Made by a program: the position numbers and the translations under genes
Shown here: piece by piece, positions 19,100 through 27,998 of the stretch
Position numbering within the stretch: position 1 is the stretch's first letter
How the letters are laid out: every line of letters starts with the position of its first letter
Notes under the pieces: model-generated
Databases searched by the model: none
What the model saw: the letters and a program-made list of their open reading frames with translations, nothing else
What the model was told of the DNA's origin: nothing
Source: Thiotrichaceae bacterium
Lineage (GTDB): Bacteria > Pseudomonadota > Gammaproteobacteria > Thiotrichales > Thiotrichaceae
Direction of reading: 5' to 3'
NCBI GenBank assembly: GCA_026989145.1
Contig: JALSJU010000009.1
Span: 40,154 to 104,153 of the forward strand
DNA: 64,000 nucleotides

Positions 19100-19394
19100 A
19101 AGAAAACACTGATTGACTCTCGTAACATTCTGTAAGTCTCAAGAGTAGTATTGTCTAGCTAGTCATTAAAAGCTCACATGCTTTGATACTGGATATACCT
19201 TTTGTCGTATTAGTTATTTTACTGTGGTTTTCTCGTTTTCTGCTAATTTTTTAATCATTAGGCTGTCAAAATTGCTTAAATTTACACCAATTGAAGTGGC
19301 TCTCTAGGTGTTAAATAGGATTATGATATACACTCAGATTTTTTAAATTGAAAGTATAAAGCTACTTTAAAATGAACAGGATCATTTTATTTTC

Positions 19395-21017
19395 ATGAAT
19401 AAAAGCTCTCAAATCTTATCTATTCTATTTGTTCTAGTGGCTACTACCCTGTGGTTTGTTGGTAGTTGGTGGTATTATACCTGTCGCATTAAAAACACCT
19501 GCGAGACAAAGCTTACCATTGCAACTCAAGCTAAAAAAAATAAAGAAACGATTATTTCTCCCTTAAAGCTTCCCGCTTCAATAGCACTTGATAATGGTGT
19601 GTCCTCCTTAAATGTCATCACTGCTAATAATAGTGATACCGATGGCGATGGTATTAGTGATAGTAATGAATTAAGACTAAAAACTGACCTTAATAAAAAG
19701 GATAGTGACAACGACGGTATCTCTGACGATATAGAAATCGGTCTAAATATAAAACAGCCCTTAGATACCGATAACGACGGTATCATTGATGCACTTGATG
19801 ATGACGATGACAATGATGGTCTTACTACTCAAATTGAGGTTAAAGTCGGAACAAGCCCACTCCATGAGGATACAGATAATGACGGTATTGATGACCTAAA
19901 AGAAATAGGTAGTAATGCCCTTAAACCGCTGGACACGGATAACGATGGGATAATTAATGCTTTAGACAGTGACGACGATGCAGATGGGATAAAAACTGAG
20001 ACTGAACTATTACTAGGAATCAACCCGCTACTAGCTGATAGTGATAGTGATGGAATAAGTGACCTGGACGAAATTGGAAAGCTTATCGAAAAACCACTTG
20101 ATACAGATAAGGATGGCATAATCGATGCGCTGGACACAGAAGAGAACTTAGATAAAGATGGAGATGGCTTAACTGACTTACTTGAGAAAAAACTTAATAG
20201 CGACCCAAATAATGTTGATTCAGATGATGATGGTATCAATGACAATGAGGAATTGGGTGATAATGAGAGCAAGCCTCTTGATACGGATAATGATGGCATC
20301 ATCAATATTCTTGACCCAGATGACGATAATGATAAATTAGATACCCGATTTGAATCAGAAATCGGCACCAACCCTCTTTCACCTGATACAGATGGGGATA
20401 GCTTAGATGATGCTAAAGAAGTGGCCGGTGGCACTGTTGGTCATCTACCGGATACTGATAAAGATGGAAAAATAGACCCCGTAGATTCTGATGATGATAA
20501 TGATGGTTTTTCCACTTTAGACGAAATAAGAAATGGTAGTAACCCCTTTGTAAATGAAAAAGATGCAATAAAGAAAACACCAATTACAGCAACGAAAAAA
20601 GCGCCAAATAAGAGTGATTTAAATCAGCTCACGTTGAAGCTAATTGGAGATAACTCAAGTAAACGCTTTAAAAATGCACGTCTAGCAGTATCGAAGAAAA
20701 CCACATCAATTACGATAGATCTTCTTACACCTGAAACGAATGATTACTTAACTCAGATTATAAAATGGTTACAAGAAAATAAACAAAACACGATTAGTCT
20801 TATTGGTCACAGCGATAGTTTTAATTCTGCTCAAGAAAACCTTGCTGACGGTATTAACCTTGTCATGTCATTACGTGAAATACTCATTCAACAAGGTGCA
20901 CCATATCAGCAAATAGATGTCGCCTCTCGAGGCTCTGCTGAGCCTTTAACCGAAAAAAATAGACAAAATGAAAAATCTAGTAATCGTCGTATTGAAATTA
21001 GCCCTATAAATTTATAA
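19395..21017 (+). CDS. Thrombospondin type 3 repeat / OmpA-like outer envelope protein
   Basis: 540-aa exported or membrane-anchored protein. An N-terminal hydrophobic segment (ILFVLVATTLWFVGSWWYY) is followed at about 73-390 by around a dozen calcium-binding thrombospondin type 3 units (DTDGDGISD, DTDNDGIIDALDDDDDNDG). The C-terminal ~125 residues form an OmpA-like peptidoglycan-binding domain (IKWLQENKQNTISLIGHSD ... GSAEPLTEKNRQNEKSSNRR). It probably links calcium-stiffened repeats to peptidoglycan. The very acidic repeats make a long antisense ORF, which is a shadow. The helix-hairpin-helix gene starts 33 bp downstream, so the two are likely an operon. Confidence 0.88.
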   Translation: MNKSSQILSILFVLVATTLWFVGSWWYYTCRIKNTCETKLTIATQAKKNKETIISPLKLPASIALDNGVSSLNVITANNSDTDGDGISDSNELRLKTDLNKKDSDNDGISDDIEIGLNIKQPLDTDNDGIIDALDDDDDNDGLTTQIEVKVGTSPLHEDTDNDGIDDLKEIGSNALKPLDTDNDGIINALDSDDDADGIKTETELLLGINPLLADSDSDGISDLDEIGKLIEKPLDTDKDGIIDALDTEENLDKDGDGLTDLLEKKLNSDPNNVDSDDDGINDNEELGDNESKPLDTDNDGIINILDPDDDNDKLDTRFESEIGTNPLSPDTDGDSLDDAKEVAGGTVGHLPDTDKDGKIDPVDSDDDNDGFSTLDEIRNGSNPFVNEKDAIKKTPITATKKAPNKSDLNQLTLKLIGDNSSKRFKNARLAVSKKTTSITIDLLTPETNDYLTQIIKWLQENKQNTISLIGHSDSFNSAQENLADGINLVMSLREILIQQGAPYQQIDVASRGSAEPLTEKNRQNEKSSNRRIEISPINL

Positions 21018-21050
21018 TTCAAAACGATATGAAACACCAAGGAAAACAAC

Positions 21051-22235
21051 ATGTTTGAAAATGCTGTCACACAAACTTATAACCAACAAGATGCAAGCAT
21101 GGAAATACTTGTCATGCTTGCAGGGAGTTTTTTATTAGGTTCCTTATTAGGCTGGCTCATAAATAGCTTTAAGGCTAGAAGTAGCGATATGGGCACTTCT
21201 AAGAAGAGTAATGATGGTTTGATTACGACGACAGATGCAGGAACACTTTCCAATATTACCGAAAAAACTGAATTATCAGAACCTCTAATTGGAAATACGG
21301 CAAGCAAACCCCGTGCAGTGATACCCGCCTCACCTGTACATTCAAATTTTTCAACACCGCGTATTGATGATTTAACTAAAATTGATGGCATTACATCTAA
21401 GATACAAGAGCAGTTAAAGAAAAATGGTATATGTTCCTTTACCGACTTGCGAGATGCAAACAATGAAAGTCTAAATCTTTCCTCACTGCTGAATATTGAC
21501 TCTAAGATTGTTGATACTTGGCCTCATCAAGCAAGTCTTGCAGCAAAAGGTGATTGGAAAAAATTAACAGAGTATCAAGACTTTACACGTAGAAATAGAA
21601 AGGCACACAATTCAGCTACCTTAAAAGAAAATACACTGAACGCCAATAAAGATGATTTAAAAAAAATTGATGGTATTGGTCCAATAATAGAAGAAATACT
21701 TAATAAGCAAGGAATTTATACCTTTAAGGCATTACGAGAAACTGATCGAGATACTCTCAAAAGTTACTTAAGCAATGCTGATAAACGATTTGCAGCACAT
21801 GAAACAGAATCATGGCCGCATCAAGCAGGAATGGCAGAAAAAGGTCAATGGGAGGAATTAAAAATATACCAAGAATTTATTGATGAAGAAGATAAACTGG
21901 AGGAAGAATCATCAATAGTTTCTTTAACCACTAAACGTGCTTCAGTTAACTCACCATTTGGCAATGTAACGAATATCACGAAAGGTGATGATCTAAAAAA
22001 GATTGAAGGTATTGGCCCTAGCATTGAGGCATTACTACAACAGAACGGGTTAACAAGTTATCAATTGCTTAAGGATGCCAAAATTGAAATGTTAGTTAAT
22101 ATTCTACAAAATGCAGGCCCTCAATTTCGGATGCATGATCCTAAAAGTTGGCCTAAACAGGCCCAGTTAGCATTTAATGGAGAATGGAGTAAACTGACTG
22201 ATTTTCAAGACTCACTCTTAAAAACGAATAAATAG
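21051..22235 (+). CDS. Membrane-anchored protein with three helix-hairpin-helix repeats
   Basis: 394 aa. One membrane segment near the N terminus (ILVMLAGSFLLGSLLGWLI, about 19-37) precedes a polar linker and three ~75-residue repeats at about 105-180, 203-285 and 318-392. Each has D-DL-KI-GI, with the second and third reading KKIDGIGPIIEEIL and KKIEGIGPSIEALL; each ends in SWPxQAxxAxxGxW-like sequence. This is the DUF4332-like/HHH module found in envelope proteins and some ribosomal-protein fusions. The first repeat is the most diverged. HHH folds often bind DNA, but a membrane-bound role is unknown. Likely co-transcribed with the thrombospondin-repeat gene. Confidence 0.8.
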   Translation: MFENAVTQTYNQQDASMEILVMLAGSFLLGSLLGWLINSFKARSSDMGTSKKSNDGLITTTDAGTLSNITEKTELSEPLIGNTASKPRAVIPASPVHSNFSTPRIDDLTKIDGITSKIQEQLKKNGICSFTDLRDANNESLNLSSLLNIDSKIVDTWPHQASLAAKGDWKKLTEYQDFTRRNRKAHNSATLKENTLNANKDDLKKIDGIGPIIEEILNKQGIYTFKALRETDRDTLKSYLSNADKRFAAHETESWPHQAGMAEKGQWEELKIYQEFIDEEDKLEEESSIVSLTTKRASVNSPFGNVTNITKGDDLKKIEGIGPSIEALLQQNGLTSYQLLKDAKIEMLVNILQNAGPQFRMHDPKSWPKQAQLAFNGEWSKLTDFQDSLLKTNK

Positions 22236-22281
22236 TTACTTTTGCAATTTGAGGATCTGGGCTTTTGAAACTAAAATTGCT

Positions 22282-22310
22282 TTGACGCATTTCTACTAAG
22301 GTCATTTTAA
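22282..22310 (+). promoter_or_regulatory. Possible trp promoter
   Basis: TTGACG (22282) and TTTTAA (22305) are 17 bp apart, about 110 bp upstream of the candidate leader peptide. The -35 is good and the -10 is poor. TTGCCG/TTATCA at 22387/22410 is a rival, but it would leave almost no 5' leader before the peptide. Confidence 0.3.
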
Positions 22311-22422
22311 ATATGTCTGTAACTTCACAGAAGTACTTTCAAAAAATCTCACAAATACCGTGATACAGAGCTTTATCGTTTAGTTCTTGCCGAAAAACAA
22401 CAAAATACGTTATCATCAAGCT

Positions 22423-22473
22423 ATGAATATTCTGTTTAAAAACATCGTTTGGCTTTGGTTGCTCTGGATATAG
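22423..22473 (+). CDS. trpL: Candidate trp operon leader peptide (MNILFKNIVWLWLLWI)
   Basis: A 16-codon ORF, too short for the track, lies 69 bp before trpE and contains three Trp codons among its last seven (W10, W12, W15). This is the hallmark of ribosome-mediated attenuation. Immediately after the stop, gccttttgaaaaaaaggc can form a small hairpin, and ctttgg in the leader can pair with caaag downstream. No strong ribosome site precedes the ATG, and I do not see a classic stem plus U-run terminator, so the mechanism is unproven. The rest of the gap 22236-22542 holds only presumed promoter sequence. Confidence 0.55.
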   Translation: MNILFKNIVWLWLLWI

Positions 22474-22542
22474 CGCCTTTTGAAAAAAAGGCAGTAATTC
22501 GTTGTACTTCAAAGACCATTCGTTTTAAACAGGTTATAAATC

Positions 22543-24054
22543 ATGAATAACACCGTTTCAGCTTCACCTAACAAACAACAATTTGAAGAATACCTTGCTC
22601 AAGGTTACCAACGCATCCCTTTAGTTCGCGAAGTTCTTGCTGACTTAGATACTCCACTTAGCACTTACTTGAAACTTGCCAATGGCCCTTACTCTTATCT
22701 GTTTGAGTCAATCCAAGGAGGCGAAAAATGGGGTCGCTACTCAATCATTGGTTTACCAGCTCGAACTATTATTAAGGTTAATGGTAATGATATTGAGATT
22801 TCCACTGACTATAAAGTGGTTTCTACTGAAACAGTAGATAACCCTCTTGAGTGGATAGAAAACTATAAATCGGCAATAAAAGTACCTGAAATTGAAGGCA
22901 TGCCACGTTTCAATGGTGGACTAGTCGGTTATTTTGGTTATGAGACTATTCGCTACATTGAGCCAAAGCTAGCAGGAGGTAGCGCAGAAGATAAGAGCGA
23001 CCCTTTACAAACGCCTGATATTTTATTGATGCTTTCAGAAGAAGTTATCGTTTTTGACACCCTTAACGGCATTCTTTCTATTATTGTTCACGCGGGCGAA
23101 GGCGAATTCGAACATGCACAGGAAAGATTGGATTACCTCACTAAGCGGCTACGCGAACCCTTGACATTATACCAACCTGCTAAGACCTCAAAGTTAATTA
23201 ATGAGGCTGACTTTGTTTCAGGCTTCACTGAAATTGGTTTTAAAGCAGCCGTTGAAAAAGCACGTGACTACATCAAAGCAGGCGACATCATGCAGGTGGT
23301 GTTATCGCAACGTTTAAGCGTCCCCTTTAAAGCACCGCCGTTAGATTTATATCGTGCGTTACGCTCACTTAATCCTTCGCCTTATATGCATTTTATGAAT
23401 TTAGATAATTTTCATATTGTCGGCTCATCCCCTGAGATTTTAGTGCGATTAGAAGAAGGTGAAATCACCGTTCGCCCGATTGCAGGCACACGTAAACGCG
23501 GTCACGATAATGCTAAAGATTTAGCGATGGAAAAAGAGCTGTTAAATGACCCTAAAGAGCTTGCCGAACATCTAATGCTGATTGATCTCGGGCGCAATGA
23601 TGCAGGACGAGTCAGTCAAATTGGCACGGTAAAACTTACCGATAAGATGACGATTGAGCGTTATTCTCATGTGATGCACATTGTGTCTAATGTTATTGGT
23701 AAACTGCTTCCTGATTTGAGCGCTATTGATGTGTTACGAGCAACCTTCCCCGCTGGTACAGTAAGTGGAGCGCCTAAGATTCGTGCAATGGAAATTATTG
23801 ATGAATTAGAGCCTGTCAAACGAGGTGTTTATTCTGGTGCCATCGGCTACTTAGCGTGGAATGGTAATATGGATACAGCCATAGCTATTCGTACAGCCGT
23901 AATCAAGGATGAAACCTTACATATTCAAGCGGGTGCTGGTATCGTTTATGACTCACAAGCCGAGTTAGAATGGAAAGAAACCATGAACAAAGCCCGCGCC
24001 ATTTTTAAAGCCGTTAGCCAAGCTGCTGCTGGTCTTGATGGCTCACACAGATAA
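22543..24054 (+). CDS. trpE: Anthranilate synthase component I
   Basis: TrpE converts chorismate and ammonia to anthranilate, the first step of tryptophan synthesis. The 503-aa length is normal. The N-terminal domain holds the tryptophan feedback site region ([17 protein letters not shown]). The chorismate-binding C-terminal half holds [39 protein letters not shown] and [20 protein letters not shown]. trpG follows 17 bp later. trpD and trpC are not adjacent, because downstream genes belong to other processes. A Trp-rich leader ORF lies upstream. Confidence 0.98.
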   Translation: MNNTVSASPNKQQFEEYLAQGYQRIPLVREVLADLDTPLSTYLKLANGPYSYLFESIQGGEKWGRYSIIGLPARTIIKVNGNDIEISTDYKVVSTETVDNPLEWIENYKSAIKVPEIEGMPRFNGGLVGYFGYETIRYIEPKLAGGSAEDKSDPLQTPDILLMLSEEVIVFDTLNGILSIIVHAGEGEFEHAQERLDYLTKRLREPLTLYQPAKTSKLINEADFVSGFTEIGFKAAVEKARDYIKAGDIMQVVLSQRLSVPFKAPPLDLYRALRSLNPSPYMHFMNLDNFHIVGSSPEILVRLEEGEITVRPIAGTRKRGHDNAKDLAMEKELLNDPKELAEHLMLIDLGRNDAGRVSQIGTVKLTDKMTIERYSHVMHIVSNVIGKLLPDLSAIDVLRATFPAGTVSGAPKIRAMEIIDELEPVKRGVYSGAIGYLAWNGNMDTAIAIRTAVIKDETLHIQAGAGIVYDSQAELEWKETMNKARAIFKAVSQAAAGLDGSHR

Positions 24055-24071
24055 GGTAAGGAGAACATGAA

Positions 24072-24659
24072 ATGATTTTAATGATCGACAATTATGATTC
24101 GTTCACCTTTAACTTGGTGCAATATTTAGGCGAACTGGGTGCTGACGTTGTCGTAGAACGCAACGATCAAATTAGCATAAAGGAGATTGAAGCGCTCGCG
24201 CCTAATCGCATAATGCTATCACCTGGGCCTTGTACACCGACTGAGGCGGGTATTTCACTCGACGTGATTAATCACTTTAAAGGCAGACTACCCATTTTTG
24301 GTGTTTGCCTTGGGCATCAAGCAATAGGCCAAGCGTTTGGCGCTGATATCATTCGTGCAAAAGAAATCATGCATGGCAAAACATCGCCTATTTTTCATCA
24401 CAACACTGGAGTTTTCAAAGAACTGAATAATCCTTTTGTTGCAACACGTTATCACTCACTGGTGATAGACCAAAAAACTTTACCAGACTGCTTGAAAATA
24501 ACCGCATGGACAGAAACTGAAGATGGCAATGTGGATGAAATTATGGGGGTAAGTCATAAAGAATTTGCACTCGAAGGGGTGCAATTTCACCCCGAATCTA
24601 TCTTAAGCGAATTTGGTCATGAAATGCTGACTAACTTTCTTAAAATGGAACAAAACTAA
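24072..24659 (+). CDS. trpG: Anthranilate synthase component II (glutamine amidotransferase)
   Basis: 195-aa class I glutamine amidotransferase that supplies ammonia to TrpE, and possibly to PabB if it doubles as PabA. The nucleophile motif is [14 protein letters not shown]; the His/Glu pair is in [13 protein letters not shown]; the oxyanion loop is LSPGPCTP. A good ribosome site (aaggagaacatgaaATG) precedes the start. The stop is two bases before the next ATG (the RDD gene), so read-through transcription into it is likely. Confidence 0.97.
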   Translation: MILMIDNYDSFTFNLVQYLGELGADVVVERNDQISIKEIEALAPNRIMLSPGPCTPTEAGISLDVINHFKGRLPIFGVCLGHQAIGQAFGADIIRAKEIMHGKTSPIFHHNTGVFKELNNPFVATRYHSLVIDQKTLPDCLKITAWTETEDGNVDEIMGVSHKEFALEGVQFHPESILSEFGHEMLTNFLKMEQN

Positions 24660-24661
24660 CG

Positions 24662-25123
24662 ATGAGCCAGCTGATTAACGCCAGTTTAGGAAAAAGACTA
24701 TTAGCCATTATTTATGACTTATTAATCGTCTTTTTCCTCTCTTTTATTATTACATTAATAATTCAAACATTGATTATTCAAATGAATCTTGTTGATCTTG
24801 AAAGCGTGCAAATTAGTAAAACAGAAAGTGTTTTAGCCATTCCAATTACTAGTCCTATCAATACTTTTCTACGTAGTTTATGGTTATTCATTCCATTTCT
24901 TTACTTTGTTTATTATTGGACAAAGCACAGTAGAACTCTAGGCATGAAAGTGTGGAAGATAAAGGGAATCTCAACCAACCAAGTCGCAATCACTGGGTTA
25001 CAGTCCGCTATACGTTGGGTTAGTGCACTTTTTGGTCTTGGCTACTTATGGATGACCGTTGATAAAGACCATCTACCCTTGCAAGATCGCCTTAGCAAGA
25101 CCCGATTAATCAAAGTAGAATAA
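24662..25123 (+). CDS. RDD family membrane protein
   Basis: 153-aa inner-membrane protein with three predicted helices. LGKRLLAIIYDLLIVFFLSF at the N terminus carries the Arg and Asp pattern that names the RDD family, and HSRTLGMKVWKIKGIS and DRLSKTRLIKVE close the domain. Function is unknown; some RDD proteins act as Na+/H+ antiporters. It starts two bases after trpG and ends eight bases before the CPBP gene. Confidence 0.88.
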   Translation: MSQLINASLGKRLLAIIYDLLIVFFLSFIITLIIQTLIIQMNLVDLESVQISKTESVLAIPITSPINTFLRSLWLFIPFLYFVYYWTKHSRTLGMKVWKIKGISTNQVAITGLQSAIRWVSALFGLGYLWMTVDKDHLPLQDRLSKTRLIKVE

Positions 25124-25131
25124 AAAAACGT

Positions 25132-25959
25132 ATGACAAAACTATTAAAAGAACCGGAAAATATCTCTACCCCTTGGGGATTTTGGGCAACCATTGCCTTC
25201 AGCCTAATCGCCTTTATAGTGATGTCAATAATCCAAGGCCTTGTTTTAGTCGTTTATGCAATTCAACAAGGCGCTAATTTTGATGTTAACGATAAAGACT
25301 TTACTCAATCAATTAATCGATATGCACTTGATGGCGATTTACTTGGGCTAGCAGAGATTCCTTCAGCAACCATAGGCGTTTTACTCATACTTTGGTTTGC
25401 CTCAATGAGAAAATCAATCAGTGTAAGGCAATATCTTCACCTCTATTGGCCACGAATTGGAAGCATTTTAAAGTGGCTCGGCATTATGTTTTTAGTCATG
25501 ATTGGTATGCAAGTCGTCATGACATCATTGGGTGTCGAAACACCCAGCTTTATGACAGATGTCTATGGAAGCACCGAGAATAAATGGCTGTTATGGGTTG
25601 CGGTTGTTATCGGCGCACCCTTTTTTGAAGAGTTTTTATTTCGAGGCTTTTTATTTGAGGGCTTACGTCATTCTTTTTCTAAACTTACCAGTAGCGCAGT
25701 TGGTACAACACTCGCTGTATTAATTACCTCAGGTATCTGGGCTGTAATTCATATGCAATATGGCTGGATAGAAATAATCAGTATTTTTGCCATCGGCATT
25801 GCCCTAGCACTTGCACGTTTAAAAACAGGCTCGCTATTTGTTCCTATTGCAATGCATATGATGATGAATCTTTTAGCCAGCCTAGCAATGGAGTTTCAAC
25901 CTGAGCTAGAGCAATTAGAAAAGTCAGCCGTTGGGTTTATTCGTGTACTTCCACATTAA
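25132..25959 (+). CDS. CPBP family intramembrane glutamic endopeptidase
   Basis: 275-aa multi-pass protein of the CPBP/Abi (Rce1-like) family. The catalytic first motif is EEFLFRGFLFEGL (EExxxR), followed by ICAVIHMQYG-type sequence (here WAVIHMQYGW) and a third conserved block, PIAMHMMMNLLAS. About seven hydrophobic helices are seen. CPBP proteases process prenylated proteins in eukaryotes; in bacteria their substrates are mostly unknown. It sits in the trpE-to-sulfatase transcription unit. Confidence 0.88.
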   Translation: MTKLLKEPENISTPWGFWATIAFSLIAFIVMSIIQGLVLVVYAIQQGANFDVNDKDFTQSINRYALDGDLLGLAEIPSATIGVLLILWFASMRKSISVRQYLHLYWPRIGSILKWLGIMFLVMIGMQVVMTSLGVETPSFMTDVYGSTENKWLLWVAVVIGAPFFEEFLFRGFLFEGLRHSFSKLTSSAVGTTLAVLITSGIWAVIHMQYGWIEIISIFAIGIALALARLKTGSLFVPIAMHMMMNLLASLAMEFQPELEQLEKSAVGFIRVLPH

Positions 25960-25968
25960 AACCACCGT

Positions 25969-27225
25969 ATGAGCCATCAATCCTTTCTATTTTTACAAGG
26001 TGTTGCAACACCTTTTTTTGCCAAGCTTGAAGAGGCTTTAGCTAATACGGTTCATTCGGTACTGCGTATTAATTTTTGTGGTGGTGACTGGTTATTTAGA
26101 AATCATTTTAGTGACTTGCATCGACATATTGATTACCAAGGGAAGCCTGAAGGTTTAGCTGATTTTTATCTTAAAATATTCGATGATTATTTAATTACCG
26201 ACATCATACTTTTTGGCGACACTCGACCGTTGCATCAAAGCGCTATTGAGCTGGCAAGAAAACGAAATATAACAATTCATGTATTTGAAGAAGGTTATTT
26301 TAGACCAAATTGGGTGACTTTAGATAAGGATGGCGTTAATGCTAACTCAACCCTTTCAAAAGACCCTGAATGGTTTTTAAATTATGTAAAAGATCATCCG
26401 CAGGTTCTTAGCGCACCAAAAAATAATCTAACATCTCCAGTTAGCTTAAGTATACGTGCATGGCATGACATCCGTTATCATTTAGCTAATTTATTTCTTA
26501 AGCCAAAGTATCCACACTATGTAACGCACCGCCCTGAAAAGGCCTCAAAAGAATATTGGGGCTGGATTCAGCGCATGCCTTCTTTGAAGTTTTATTTTAA
26601 TAAAAAATCAGAGCAACTCATAAACAATTTACTTAATAGTCAAAAGCCATTTTATGTTTTACCGTTACAGCTGGATGCAGACTCTCAAATCAGGGTTCAT
26701 TCTCCTATAAAAAGCATTACCGATGTGATTTTAACGACCCTTAAGTCATTTGCAGAACATGCTAAAACTAATTCAGTAATCGTTATAAAATTACATCCAT
26801 TTGATCCTTGGTTTATTGACTACCCTGCTGTAATAAGGGAAACCGCTAAAGCCTATAATATTGATGAAAACCGCATTCTTTATTTAGAAGCGGGTAACCT
26901 CGTACCTTTACTCGATAAAGCCGAAGGTGCGATTGTGGTAAACAGTACGGTTGGTACCTTAGCATTGACGCATAACTGCCCCGTAATTGCTTTAGGCTCT
27001 GCCATTTATGACATGCAAGGACTTACCTTTCAAGGGAAGTTAGATGACTTCTGGCATTCTGCTGCCGCCCCTGATAAAACTTTATTTAATGCATTTCGAG
27101 CAACCGTTATTGAGTTGACTCAAATTAACGGCAACTTTTACAATGAGAAAGGCATGAATTTAGCGGTCGAAAATACTTTAAAGCATTGGTTTGGAAAAGA
27201 ACTACAACAGGAGATGGGAGACTGA
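25969..27225 (+). CDS. Capsule polysaccharide biosynthesis (KpsS/KpsC-type) glycosyltransferase
   Basis: 418-aa protein of the Capsule_synth family, which in characterised systems contains beta-Kdo transferases that build the lipid linker of group 2 capsules. Recognisable blocks are FLQGVATPFFAKLEEAL, FGDTRPLHQSAIELARKRN, VFEEGYFRPNWVTLDKDGVN, IVIKLHPFDP and NSTVGTLALTHNCPVIALG. No kpsC, kpsM or kpsT is nearby. The adjacent SDR and MdoB-like genes suggest a surface-polymer modification cluster. The stop codon sits in the candidate start of the SDR gene. Confidence 0.88.
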   Translation: MSHQSFLFLQGVATPFFAKLEEALANTVHSVLRINFCGGDWLFRNHFSDLHRHIDYQGKPEGLADFYLKIFDDYLITDIILFGDTRPLHQSAIELARKRNITIHVFEEGYFRPNWVTLDKDGVNANSTLSKDPEWFLNYVKDHPQVLSAPKNNLTSPVSLSIRAWHDIRYHLANLFLKPKYPHYVTHRPEKASKEYWGWIQRMPSLKFYFNKKSEQLINNLLNSQKPFYVLPLQLDADSQIRVHSPIKSITDVILTTLKSFAEHAKTNSVIVIKLHPFDPWFIDYPAVIRETAKAYNIDENRILYLEAGNLVPLLDKAEGAIVVNSTVGTLALTHNCPVIALGSAIYDMQGLTFQGKLDDFWHSAAAPDKTLFNAFRATVIELTQINGNFYNEKGMNLAVENTLKHWFGKELQQEMGD

Positions 27226-27998
27226 ATACTCGCAAAAATATTCTCATCACAGGTGCCAGTGCTGGCATCGGTGCTGCACTGGCACAACAGTATGCGAATG
27301 CATCTACACGGCTTATTTTAGTCGCTCGCAACCAACAACGCCTAGAAAATATAGCTAAGAGTTGTGAAAAATCAGGCAGCGATGTGATTTGTATAAGCCT
27401 TGATATAACCGATACAAACGTGGTTCAAAGTACGATCAGCCAGATTGATGATAATTACCCCATCGACCTCATTATTTGCAATGCGGGCACCACCAACAGC
27501 ATTGGTAAAAATGGCGAGGCAGAAACATGGGATGATATTTGCCGGATTATTGATACTAATCTTTACGGCGTACTCGCCAGTTTAAACCCCTTAATTAGCC
27601 GCATGCAACAACGCCAGCAAGGTCAAATCGGCATTGTAAGTTCATTAGGCGCTTACCGTGGCATGCCGATTACACCCTCCTATTGTGCCAGTAAAGCCGC
27701 CATTAAATCATACGGTGAAGCTTTGCGAGGCTGGCTGGCTGAAGATAATATTGACGTCAGTGTGATCTGCCCAGGCTTTGTCGAATCGAATCTAAGCGCA
27801 CAATTTCATGGTGATAAACCGATGATGATCAGCACCGATAAAGCAGCCAGCTTGATTATTAAAGGCTTAAATAAAAATACTGCTAATATATCATTTCCTT
27901 TTCCACTTAACTTAGGTATGTGGTTTTTAGCCGTATTGCCCGCAGGCATTGCAAACTGGCTGATGAAACAATTTTCATACGGCGCTACACGCAAATGA
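27222..27998 (+). CDS. Short-chain dehydrogenase/reductase
   Basis: Classical SDR: the Rossmann motif ITGASAGIGAALAQQ lies near the N terminus, NAG is in ICNAGTTNS, and catalytic Ser and Tyr-x3-Lys are in IVSSLGAYRG and SYCASKAAIKSYGEAL. A C-terminal hydrophobic stretch (WFLAVLPAGIANWLM) may anchor it. The track starts at TTG 27186, deep inside the previous gene. A good Shine-Dalgarno (aggagatgggaga) instead points to a CTG at 27222 overlapping the previous stop as CTGA. No ATG or GTG is available, so the start is uncertain. Substrate unknown. Confidence 0.85.
   Translation: MNTRKNILITGASAGIGAALAQQYANASTRLILVARNQQRLENIAKSCEKSGSDVICISLDITDTNVVQSTISQIDDNYPIDLIICNAGTTNSIGKNGEAETWDDICRIIDTNLYGVLASLNPLISRMQQRQQGQIGIVSSLGAYRGMPITPSYCASKAAIKSYGEALRGWLAEDNIDVSVICPGFVESNLSAQFHGDKPMMISTDKAASLIIKGLNKNTANISFPFPLNLGMWFLAVLPAGIANWLMKQFSYGATRK

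Noticed and set aside
19526-20434. Two long minus-strand ORFs (95 and 201 aa) under the calcium-repeat gene
   Set aside because: They are shadows caused by the repeated GAT/GAC-rich codons of the thrombospondin-3 repeats; their translations are Ser/Leu low-complexity with no ribosome site.
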